Source: Xanthobacteraceae bacterium
GTDB taxonomy: Bacteria > Pseudomonadota > Alphaproteobacteria > Rhizobiales > Xanthobacteraceae
Direction: 5' to 3'
NCBI GenBank assembly: GCA_030037185.1
Contig: JASHRR010001467.1
Span: 1 to 11,246, forward strand
DNA: 11,246 nucleotides
Shown: piece after piece, positions 1 through 5,824 of the stretch
Layout of the letters: every line of letters begins with the position of its first letter
How positions within the stretch are numbered: the first letter of the stretch is position 1
The notes under the pieces: generated by a model
Told to the model about the DNA's origin: nothing
Database searches by the model: none
The model's input: only the letters and a program-made list of their open reading frames with translations
Program-made: the position numbers and the translations under genes

Positions 1-194
1 ACCGCCGCGGCGGCGTCTTCGTCGCTGGTGACGTCCAGTTTCAGCGGCACGGCACCCTCCAGGGTAACGGCCTCCGGATTGCGCGCCGCGGCGTAGACCT
101 TCGCTGCCCCCATCTCCACAAGCGCCTCGGCAAAGGCGAGGCCGAGGCCCCGGTTGGCGCCCGTCACCAGGGCGATTGATCCTGCAACCTTCAT
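1..194 (-). CDS. Short-chain dehydrogenase/reductase (SDR), N-terminal part, cut by window edge
   Basis: The first 64 codons of a classical SDR-family NAD(P)(H)-dependent oxidoreductase are present; the rest lies left of the window. The start ATG at 194 is followed by MKVAGSIALVTGANRGLG, which contains the nucleotide-binding TGxxxGxG motif at residues 11-18. A second beta strand with YAAARNPEAV and the LDVTSDED segment follow, as expected for a Rossmann fold in which the Asp contacts the adenine ring. An arginine in the AAR segment hints at NADP(H), but that is inference. The catalytic Ser-Tyr-Lys would lie outside the window, so substrate and activity cannot be judged. The gene is divergent from a TetR regulator, and the paired dyads between them suggest it is the repressor's target. 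The ribosome site is weak: AGGA lies only 2 bases before the ATG. Confidence 0.9.
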   Translation of the reverse strand, partial: MKVAGSIALVTGANRGLGLAFAEALVEMGAAKVYAAARNPEAVTLEGAVPLKLDVTSDEDAAAA

Positions 195-220
195 GATCCT
201 GTCTTGCTCCCGGTCGTGAC

Positions 221-258
221 CATCATACTTGCGCAAACATGATGATCATCATATTTGC
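221..258. promoter_or_regulatory. Probable TetR operator: two overlapping dyads in the divergent SDR-tetR intergenic region
   Basis: Two inverted repeats overlap here. The first spans 221-244, is centred on TTGCGCAA, and pairs at 10 of 12 positions (outer arms CATCAT/ATGATG). The second spans 233-258 and pairs at 12 of 13 positions. Its core is the perfect 14-bp palindrome ATGATGATCATCAT (239-252), flanked by GCAAA and TTTGC. The same half-site also recurs as a direct repeat, CATCATaCTTGC at 221-232 and CATCATATTTGC at 247-258. The array lies 27 bases from the SDR start and 52 bases from the tetR start. That is where a dimeric TetR-family repressor usually binds to control both genes. Binding itself is inference. 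Confidence 0.75.
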
Positions 259-310
259 TTTCAAGAGCCCCACCGATGATTTATCGACAGGAGCCAGCGA
301 GACCGGAACA

Positions 311-874
311 ATGCGCTATCCCGCCAGCCAGACGGCCGAGAAGCACGAGAGAATTCTGAGGGAGGCCGCGCGGCTGTTTCGTGAGCGCGGCTTCGACGGC
401 GCTGGTGTTGCCGACATCATGAAGGCCGCCGGGCTCACGCATGGCGCCTTCTATGCGCATTTCCCTTCGAAGGACGCACTGCAAGCCGAGGCCGTGGAGC
501 GCGCATTCGCGCAATCGGACAACCGAATTTACGCTCTGACGGCAAATGCAGGTGACCCAAAGCGGGCCTTCCTCGATGGCTATTTGAGCGCAGCGCATCG
601 CGATCATCCGGGGTCCGGCTGCATTATGGCAGCGCTGGGGCCGGAGATCGCCCGCGATTCTGCGGCCCGCAGGCCCTTCACCCAGCGGGTGAAGCACATG
701 ATCGACAGGATGGCCGCGCGGTTTCGGTGGAAGCGCAAGGGCGCCGCGCGCCGCAACGCGATCCATCTCCTGTCGGCGGCCGTTGGGGCGCTGACTTTGG
801 CGCGCGCCGTCGATGACCCCCGACTCTCCGACGAGATACTGGAAAGCGTCCGCGACAGTCTGACCTCGCTATAG
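311..874 (+). CDS. TetR/AcrR-family transcriptional regulator
   Basis: A 187-residue one-component repressor. Residues about 10-56 form the TetR N-terminal DNA-binding domain, with AARLFRERGFDGAGVADI leading into the helix-turn-helix and the signature GLTHGAFYAHFPSKDAL (41-57). The remainder is an all-helical ligand and dimerisation domain. It includes the segment YLSAAHRDHPGSGCIMAALG (91-110), a pattern seen in a subgroup of TetR regulators that often sit beside oxidoreductases. Cys104 in that segment could be ligand- or redox-sensitive, which is speculative. The frame is open back to 239, but that start would put the coding region across the palindromes and add a non-family leader. ATG 311, just before the canonical N-terminus and with GGAA upstream, is therefore preferred. 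It probably represses itself and the divergent dehydrogenase. Inducer unknown. Confidence 0.92.
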   Translation: MRYPASQTAEKHERILREAARLFRERGFDGAGVADIMKAAGLTHGAFYAHFPSKDALQAEAVERAFAQSDNRIYALTANAGDPKRAFLDGYLSAAHRDHPGSGCIMAALGPEIARDSAARRPFTQRVKHMIDRMAARFRWKRKGAARRNAIHLLSAAVGALTLARAVDDPRLSDEILESVRDSLTSL

Positions 875-992
875 GCAAAGTCGACCGTGGCCTCATTCGC
901 AAGCCGAGCCTTCCGCGAATGATCGTGTCGGGCGCAAAGCCGAATACGCCATCTCGAAGAAATTCATTCGCACCGACCTGCAACGCCCTGCC

Positions 993-1507
993 GTGAGGAT
1001 GAAGACGACCACAGGCACCGATCGGCTTGCCGATCTGCCAGCCCATGCCGTTCTCGATTGTGCCACTCGCCTCGATGGTGCGCTGCGAACCTGCTTCGAA
1101 CACCGTAAGGCTGGGCTTTCCCGAGCCAAAGAAGAAATTCGTTGGCAAGGCTGCCGTCTATTGCGTTGGTCATCCACCGCAAAGTGCGCGAGCGGCGAAA
1201 CAACATCCTTCACCAAATTTCCCACCTGCTGACAGCAGGTGTCATCAAGTTCGAGACGCTGAATGTCAAAGGCCTGATGCGTAACCCGAACTTGGCACTG
1301 AGCGTCGCCGACGCTGGTATGTCCAGGTTGGTAACGTTCACCGCGTTCCGATTGGCGAGGGCGGCTGGTCGAAAAAATGGTTCCCGTCGAGTCAGACTTG
1401 TTGCCAATGCGGCTGCATCAATTCCGACATGAAGGCGTGTTTTCGTTTGCGCCGAATGCGGCACTGAAGGCCGCGATCGCAACGCGTCGCGCGACGTCTA
1501 CTGGTAG
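993..1507 (+). pseudogene. tnpB: Degraded TnpB (IS200/IS605-type transposon-associated RNA-guided nuclease), internally deleted and frameshifted
   Basis: TnpB can be pieced together from three frames. From 993, LADLPAHAVLDCATRLDGAL then CFEHRKAG resembles the helical N-terminal part. After a frameshift, GFPEPKKKFVGKAAVYCVGH resembles the family's GFPRFKxKxxxDSF stretch. From about 1160, HRKVRERRNNILHQISHLL and then FETLNVKGLMRNPNLALSVA match the region around the second RuvC motif, with its Glu kept. Next, in two more frames, come QTCCQCGCINSD (from 1393) and FVCAECGTEGRDRNASRDV (1442-1498). These are the two CxxC halves of the zinc ribbon and the last RuvC Asp. The stretch holding RuvC motif I is missing between the second and third pieces, and there are several frame changes, so it cannot be active. 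An intact TnpB has about 370-430 residues. The residue matches are by eye from family knowledge. No partner tnpA is present. Confidence 0.8.
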
Positions 1508-1878
1508 GGCGAGGAACGCCGGAACCGGGATCGGCAACGGCCCTGCGTGCGAGCAGATCGGAGAGCAGGGCGTGCCATTCGGCGGCGCGATCCCGGCGCC
1601 GGTCGTTGAACCGCGAATTGAAGCAGGAGAGGTTGACGATATGTCGGCTACCGAACAATCAGCGGCTTACGACTCAGATACGTTCAGGTGCGAATGCCTC
1701 TCGGGCGCCCGCGGCGTGGCGTGATCGCAGGTGCGGCCCATGATCGGCGACTTTACGACAAGCTGACTTGCCTCGATGAACGGCTGGCGTCGCCCTCGGT
1801 GTCCGTCTTGGCATCACCCGCAGCGAGGACCGACCATGCTCTTCTCGGGCGAGCATCGGCGCCCGTAGCCGAGGCCAC
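1508..1878. other. No clear gene; possible transposon right-end remnant
   Basis: This stretch follows the broken tnpB. One frame stays open from about 1377 to 1726 and could represent the variable C-terminal tail of TnpB in yet another frame (it includes GTGIGNGPACEQIGEQG), but I cannot confirm homology. In intact elements the guide (omega/reRNA) comes from the 3' end of tnpB and the right end, so any remnant would lie here. I see no convincing hairpin end or target-site duplication. The last 150 bases contain only short frames and lead into the ribosome site of the next gene. Confidence 0.4.
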
Positions 1879-2481
1879 ATGAACGAAGCAACAATAGGGT
1901 GGCTGCAGCAGGTCAGGCCAATCGGCGTGGTGCTGGCCATCGGATTTGCGCCTGCGCTGATTGCTCGCTGGAAGCGACGCCGGATGGCACCATGGTACCT
2001 CTACGGTGTCGTCTGCGCACTGTTAGCTTGGCCCGCAGTCGCCCTGCCGGCGATCCACGCCGTGCTTCTTCGACCGCACGGCAAGCGCGAGCAGATCACC
2101 CAACAGCGCCGCAGGGCCAGCGCGTTGGCCTTGCTCAAGGAGCACAGTGTGCGTTCCTACCCGAGCTGGATAGCAGAGCTGCGAAGCAAATCGCCCGCCG
2201 GGATCGAGCGCTGCCGGTATGCACGTGACCACCTTGGACCGGGCGAGGCACTCGCGCTCGTCCGCGAGCGCGCTGAAGCAGGCGACAAGCATGCCGTGTC
2301 GTATCGGCATGGAGATGTTCATCTAGGCTACGTTCCCAGGCGACACCGTTGGATTGCCGAAGCGATTGATGACGGGCTTCGCCTCCTCGCCATCGTTGAA
2401 ACCGTCAAGACCGGCTTGGTTTTCCGCCGGCGCGCAAAATTCGTCGGCACGCGCATCATCGTTCTCTACGGGGGCCGTTAG
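1879..2481 (+). CDS. Membrane-anchored HIRAN-domain protein
   Basis: A 200-residue protein with two parts. Residues about 13-30 and 39-63 are hydrophobic and separated by the basic RWKRRRM, so it probably makes a two-helix hairpin in the inner membrane. A charged linker (about 65-110) follows. Residues about 112-196 look like a HIRAN domain, with the ALALVRERAEAGDKHAVSY and HLGYVPRRHRWIAEAID segments corresponding to the family's 'VxREPxNxxDxxAVxV...GYVPR..A' pattern. HIRAN in eukaryotic HLTF binds 3' single-stranded DNA ends. In bacteria it occurs alone or with helicases and nucleases, and its role is mostly unknown. The usual Asn/Asp-rich segment is altered here to EAGDKHAV. ATG 1879 has GAGG four bases upstream. 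No helicase or nuclease gene is adjacent. Membrane attachment and DNA binding are inferences. Confidence 0.75.
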   Translation: MNEATIGWLQQVRPIGVVLAIGFAPALIARWKRRRMAPWYLYGVVCALLAWPAVALPAIHAVLLRPHGKREQITQQRRRASALALLKEHSVRSYPSWIAELRSKSPAGIERCRYARDHLGPGEALALVRERAEAGDKHAVSYRHGDVHLGYVPRRHRWIAEAIDDGLRLLAIVETVKTGLVFRRRAKFVGTRIIVLYGGR

Positions 2482-2731
2482 CGAGTCCTGCTGGGTGAGG
2501 TTCAGCGAGGTGGGTGATGCTGCTGCGCAGCCGTGATCGTTGGCCACAGCGAAGCGGCGCAAAGGAGGCCGAGGAGGCGACCCGAAGAGCCGTCTGCGAG
2601 ATGGGCACGGGCGCGCTCGCTCGACGAGGAGGCCGGCGCAGCCTTTGGGAACCTTTGTAGCTGTGTCGGATTGATGACTTAGGTCCGTAAAAATCCTAAA
2701 TTGGCCAGTGTACCAACGGTGAGAGATGATT

Positions 2732-2950
2732 ATGGCAAGCGTATACGTAGAACCGCGCCCCAAAGGCCGCCCCGAAGGCAGTCCTATCGAGGACTATGTC
2801 GTCGAGGACCATGCGGACCATGTGCTCGGCACTTTCAAAACCCAGCATGAAGCCATCGAATGGGCTAAAGGCCAGGGCCATACTCCTCATGTCGCTCGCG
2901 TCCGGCACCTGAATGATAAGAAAAAAGCCGATCACTGGCGGGCGGTTTAA
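2732..2950 (+). CDS. Small hypothetical protein (72 aa), DUF2188-like
   Basis: A short soluble protein beginning MASVYVEPRPKGRPEG. An in-frame ATG lies six bases earlier (2726), directly abutting GAGAG. The ATG at 2732 has the same GGTGAGAG at a proper 6-base distance and is preferred. The layout (a strand with DYVVEDHADHVLGTF, then helix KTQHEAIEWAKGQGH, then strand HVARVRHL) resembles small DUF2188-type proteins, in which an aromatic beta strand precedes an AQxEAIxxA-type helix. The match is by eye and not certain. The C-terminus is Lys/Arg/Trp-rich (NDKKKADHWRAV). An intrinsic terminator follows immediately after the stop codon, so this is a separately transcribed, probably well-expressed unit. 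Function unknown. Confidence 0.72.
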   Translation: MASVYVEPRPKGRPEGSPIEDYVVEDHADHVLGTFKTQHEAIEWAKGQGHTPHVARVRHLNDKKKADHWRAV

Positions 2951-2983
2951 GACCGGATTCAGGTAACGCCGGTCAACTTTTTT
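2951..2983 (+). terminator. Rho-independent terminator of the 72-aa gene
   Basis: GACCGG (2951-2956) pairs with CCGGTC (2969-2974) across a 12-base loop and is followed by AAC and six T residues (2978-2983). It begins directly after the TAA of the small gene, so it closes that transcript and separates it from the phosphofructokinase gene. Confidence 0.75.
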
Positions 2984-3300
2984 GCGATCCGCGGATCTGA
3001 GGTTCCTTGCCGGGCGTAGGGGCAGGCTGCTCGGACAATCACCTTGCGGCCGCCAGCTGGGTTTTTCGAAGCCTATCCGAGTTGCCCTCCCGTCGGAATG
3101 CTCGCCGCAGCAATCCGTTCGCCTTCATCGGCGCCGCCCGGTGTGTGTACGAGCACGCGTCCTGTTTCGCACAGCCGATCTTCTATCGCGCTACGCGCTT
3201 AGCATCGCGACAGCCTTTCGCGCGGCCGATATCCATGCGGCTCAAAGGAAACAATGGTCCACGGCAGTCGTTATTACCGGATGCCAATATAGGGGTCGGC
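2984..3300 (+). other. Untranslated region before phosphofructokinase
   Basis: About 317 bases without a supported gene. One frame is open from 3007 into the downstream gene, but its translation is rich in Arg, Ser and Cys and bears no resemblance to a PFK N-terminus, so it is treated as non-coding. The stretch holds a perfect 12-bp palindrome, GATCCGCGGATC (2986-2997), of unknown meaning. A short CGCG-CTA-CGCG dyad lies at about 3188-3198. The candidate promoter at 3247-3272 is listed separately. Confidence 0.5.
3247..3272 (+). promoter_or_regulatory. Candidate EcfG-type (general stress) promoter for the PFK gene
   Basis: GGAAA (3247-3251), a 17-base spacer and CGTT (3269-3272) differ by one base from the alphaproteobacterial sigma-EcfG consensus GGAAC-N16/17-CGTT. 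Transcription would begin some 20 bases before the ATG at 3301, leaving room for the AGGGG ribosome site (3291-3295). This also fits the start chosen for the gene. A five-plus-four base motif can occur by chance. Confidence 0.4.
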
Positions 3301-4488
3301 ATGACGAAAAAGCGCATCGGTATCCTCACCGGCGGTGGCGACGTACCGGGCCTCAACGCGGTCATCAAGACGGTAACTTACCGCGGCACCGAGAACGATG
3401 TGGAGGTCATCGGTCTTCGCCGCGGCTGGGAAGCACTCACGCACCTGAACATCGAAGATCCAGCCAGCAGGTCCCAATACGTCATCCACCTGAACCGTGA
3501 AAATACCCGCACCATCGATCGGCGCGGCGGAACCATGCTGCACTCAAGTCGCACCAATCCGTCCAAAATGCAAAGGCTGCCCCATCATCTCTCCGATAAG
3601 GACTCTTCAGTCGCCGTGAGCACCGACGGCGGCGCCGCGACCGAGACGTGGGACGTCACCGGCCGAGTACTGGCGAACCTGTCGGCCCTCGGCATCGAGC
3701 ATCTGATTGCGATCGGCGGAGACGACACGCTGAGTTACGCGGCCAAGCTCAACTCGCTCGGCGTCAAAATCATTGCGATCCCGAAGACGATGGACAACGA
3801 CGTCCACAACACCGAGTATTGCATCGGCTTCTCGACCGCCATCACCCGGGCCAGCGACGCCATTCAGCGTCAACGCACCTCCGTCAGCTCGCTTGAGCGG
3901 ATCGGCATTTTCCGTGTCTTTGGGCGCAATGCCGGGTTTACGGCACTGTACACCGCCTATGCGAGCTCTATCCGATGCGTCATACCCGAGTACAAAGTGA
4001 ACCTCGACAAACTCATCCGGCTGCTCATCGAAGACAAGCGCTCCAACCCGAGCAATTATGCGATGGTCGTGCTTAGCGAAGGCGCCGAATGGGAGGGCTG
4101 CAAGGCGCAGGAATACGGCGAGCCTGATGCCTACGGCCATTGCAAGAAGAGCAATGTCGCCGAGTCGCTTGCCGAAGAGATCAGGCCGTATATCGGAGAG
4201 GAGACAATCGTCTCCGATCTCACATACGACCTGCGATCGGGCGATCCAGACTTCATCGACAAGCTCGTCGCCGTAACCTTCGGCAACGTGGCATACGACG
4301 CAATCGCGGAAGGTAAGACGGGCCTGATGTCAGCGTTGGTGGAGGGCCGCTACGATCTTGTCCCTATTCCTGACGCGCAGCTCGGGCCGCGTGGGTTGGA
4401 CGTTGCCACGACCTACGACACTGAGCGCTATCGTCCCATCTACGCCAATAAGCGCGGGCTGCCGATTTTTTTGAATCGCGCGTGGTAG
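3301..4488 (+). CDS. 6-phosphofructokinase, probably pyrophosphate-dependent
   Basis: A 395-residue member of the phosphofructokinase A superfamily, interconverting fructose 6-phosphate and fructose 1,6-bisphosphate in the cytoplasm. The N-terminus RIGILTGGGDVPGLNA carries the phosphate-donor glycine motif. IGGDDTLSYA (138-147) has Asp142 where ATP-dependent enzymes have Gly. PKTMDND (161-167) has Lys162 where they have Gly, and also supplies the catalytic Asp165. Asp plus Lys at these positions is the recognised signature of PPi-dependent PFK, which works reversibly. Substrate-site elements follow: FGRNAG (207-212, where most members have MGR), LSEGAEW (258-264) and LRSGDPDFID (311-320). ATG 3301 has AGGGG five bases upstream and begins exactly at the conserved N-terminus. 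No other sugar-metabolism gene is nearby. Donor specificity is inferred from the two residues only. Confidence 0.9.
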   Translation: MTKKRIGILTGGGDVPGLNAVIKTVTYRGTENDVEVIGLRRGWEALTHLNIEDPASRSQYVIHLNRENTRTIDRRGGTMLHSSRTNPSKMQRLPHHLSDKDSSVAVSTDGGAATETWDVTGRVLANLSALGIEHLIAIGGDDTLSYAAKLNSLGVKIIAIPKTMDNDVHNTEYCIGFSTAITRASDAIQRQRTSVSSLERIGIFRVFGRNAGFTALYTAYASSIRCVIPEYKVNLDKLIRLLIEDKRSNPSNYAMVVLSEGAEWEGCKAQEYGEPDAYGHCKKSNVAESLAEEIRPYIGEETIVSDLTYDLRSGDPDFIDKLVAVTFGNVAYDAIAEGKTGLMSALVEGRYDLVPIPDAQLGPRGLDVATTYDTERYRPIYANKRGLPIFLNRAW

Positions 4489-5074
4489 GTTTAGGTGGTG
4501 CCGCGCATCAGCTGCGCCGATCCATGTCGATCGCGGCTCCGGTCAGCGCAAGCCGCCGATGATTGGCCCGACAGCGAGCGCGATACCGAGCGGCGCCCCG
4601 GGTTGCGAAGCGCCCCGCCCGCGGACGCATGCGAGATGATGTTAGCGATGCGGTGAGGAACAAGCAGCCGCCGGTTGGTTTCTCTGATCGAGCGTTGTTG
4701 TGCTCCGGGCCATCATGGATATCAGCGTGTTTGCGCTTTCCGTCAGCCTCGAACGCGGCTAATTGGGGTCGCTTCCTGGGCTGGCAAAGACTGCCCAGAA
4801 GCGCTTGCCACACATGGGCCGTCGGCGAGGTTAACTTGCAGCGGAACTCTACAAGCTCAAACGAATTTCGGTCGACCCCGACTGGTCAGCAAATTGGCGT
4901 TCGCCGGCGAGCTGATGCCGGGCACCTTATTGGAGCACATCGGAGGCATTCCACGGGACGCCCGAGATGCGTAAACGGCTCCGGAGGCCGAAGACAAAAC
5001 CGCGGGGAGCTGGCGGGAACTCCAGACCTTTCCGGACAAACAGGCAATGTGCCTCGATTGCCACGGCCCCAGCG
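4489..5074. other. No intact gene; probable gene-decay zone
   Basis: Frames here are open on both strands but are Arg/Ser/Pro-rich, overlap one another and resemble no family. On the minus strand near 4550-4620, one short stretch, PLGIALAVGPIIGGL, recalls a transmembrane helix of a major-facilitator drug exporter, ending in a stop after a few residues. It is too short to call. The plus strand holds a lone CLDCHG at 5050-5067, discussed among the rejected items. Confidence 0.5.
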
Positions 5075-5332
5075 GGGTCGATATTCGGCTGGCGTCATCG
5101 CGCGATGAAATGCCCTTGCCTGAGAGGAGAACCGCGCATTGAAGGCGATCTGTGCAAGCGGCAGTCTGCCTGCTGCTGTTTCGAGCATCGCCTTCTCGAG
5201 CCGAAGCCGGCTAACATACCGATGTGGCGAGATGGCGATGGCGCGCGTGAACATGCGCGAAATGGAATGTACCAAGCCCGCGATTCTGGCCATCCGAGCA
5301 GCCACTGTCAGAGAGGCCGTTTCCACATACAT
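5075..5332 (-). pseudogene. AraC-family regulator remnant (DNA-binding domain only)
   Basis: The minus-strand frame starting at 5332 encodes most of an AraC/XylS C-terminal domain. SLTVAARMARIAGLVHSISR is the first helix-turn-helix and AISPHRYVSRLRLEKAMLE the linker helix. RLPLAQIAFNARFSSQ, then RAFHRA, then MTPAEYR form the second helix-turn-helix and the family's end motif. Intact members read FSSQSxFxRAFxRxxGxTPxEYR. Here about three residues are missing after FSSQ and two before MTP, so the second recognition helix is shortened. There is no sensor domain in frame upstream: the frame upstream is broken, and the neighbouring open frame (5308-5532) is not recognisable. After the motif the frame runs on into non-homologous sequence. 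A functional stand-alone domain cannot be excluded but is unlikely. Confidence 0.7.
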
Positions 5333-5824
5333 AGGGGTGCGGTTTCATCTGTCATCTCTGATAGGGTCGAGAGCGCTGTCGAACCGATGACGTCCGCTCG
5401 GAGGCCGGCGATAGAACGAATCGAGTTGGCGGGCGACTGCGGAAGATTAAAGTCATCGTTTAATCGACGGAACAGCGTCACGGCCACGTATAAATGCATC
5501 GATCTGGCAACAGGGGCTGTGATCGTGGCCACGTGGTCATCGACCCAACCGGACTGAGGGCAAACTGTTCCGGTCTAGGCCGGTCCAGTGATGGGTTTAT
5601 GGCAGCGTCTGCTGCGACACCTGCGCCATGGCGCTGCCGGTGTGACATTCTCACGATTCCTCTTACTTGGATACTTGCGGCGGAAGAACGCTTCGCTGCG
5701 CTCGCGAAGGCCCTGGAACGCGAACATAGAGCCTCGGCATCGCGAAACAGCCCGATGGCGCCCGCAGCAATCATCCCGGCAAAGACGGACTGCCCTACCA
5801 CTAAGGGCGGCTCCCAATCGGACC
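5333..5824. other. No intact gene between the AraC remnant and the secreted-protein gene
   Basis: Several overlapping frames are open on both strands, but none has a convincing start, ribosome site or family resemblance. A minus-strand frame (5478-5801) begins MVGQSVFAGMIAAGAIGLFR, hydrophobic enough to be the start of a membrane protein, then becomes Arg/Ser-rich. It may be the decayed N-terminus of a gene. I cannot assign it. Confidence 0.45.

Noticed and set aside
678..1148. Minus-strand open frame of 156 codons opposite tetR and the tnpB remnant
   Set aside because: It lies antisense to the tetR gene over much of its length, and the rest is explained as the shadow of the tnpB pseudogene.
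4465..4472. Run of seven T residues near the end of the PFK gene as a slippage site
   Set aside because: It is only eight codons from the stop and no alternative frame extends meaningfully, so programmed frameshifting has no visible purpose.
4550..4620. Minus-strand PLGIALAVGPIIGGL, like helix 5 of a drug-exporter MFS protein
   Set aside because: About 15 residues followed by a stop; not enough to distinguish from chance in G+C-rich sequence.
5047..5124. Plus-strand CLDCHG, resembling a cytochrome c heme-binding CxxCH motif
   Set aside because: Only one motif in a short frame bounded by stops (4972 and about 5140), with no leader peptide, no downstream Met ligand region and no ribosome site. 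It partly overlaps the AraC remnant on the other strand.
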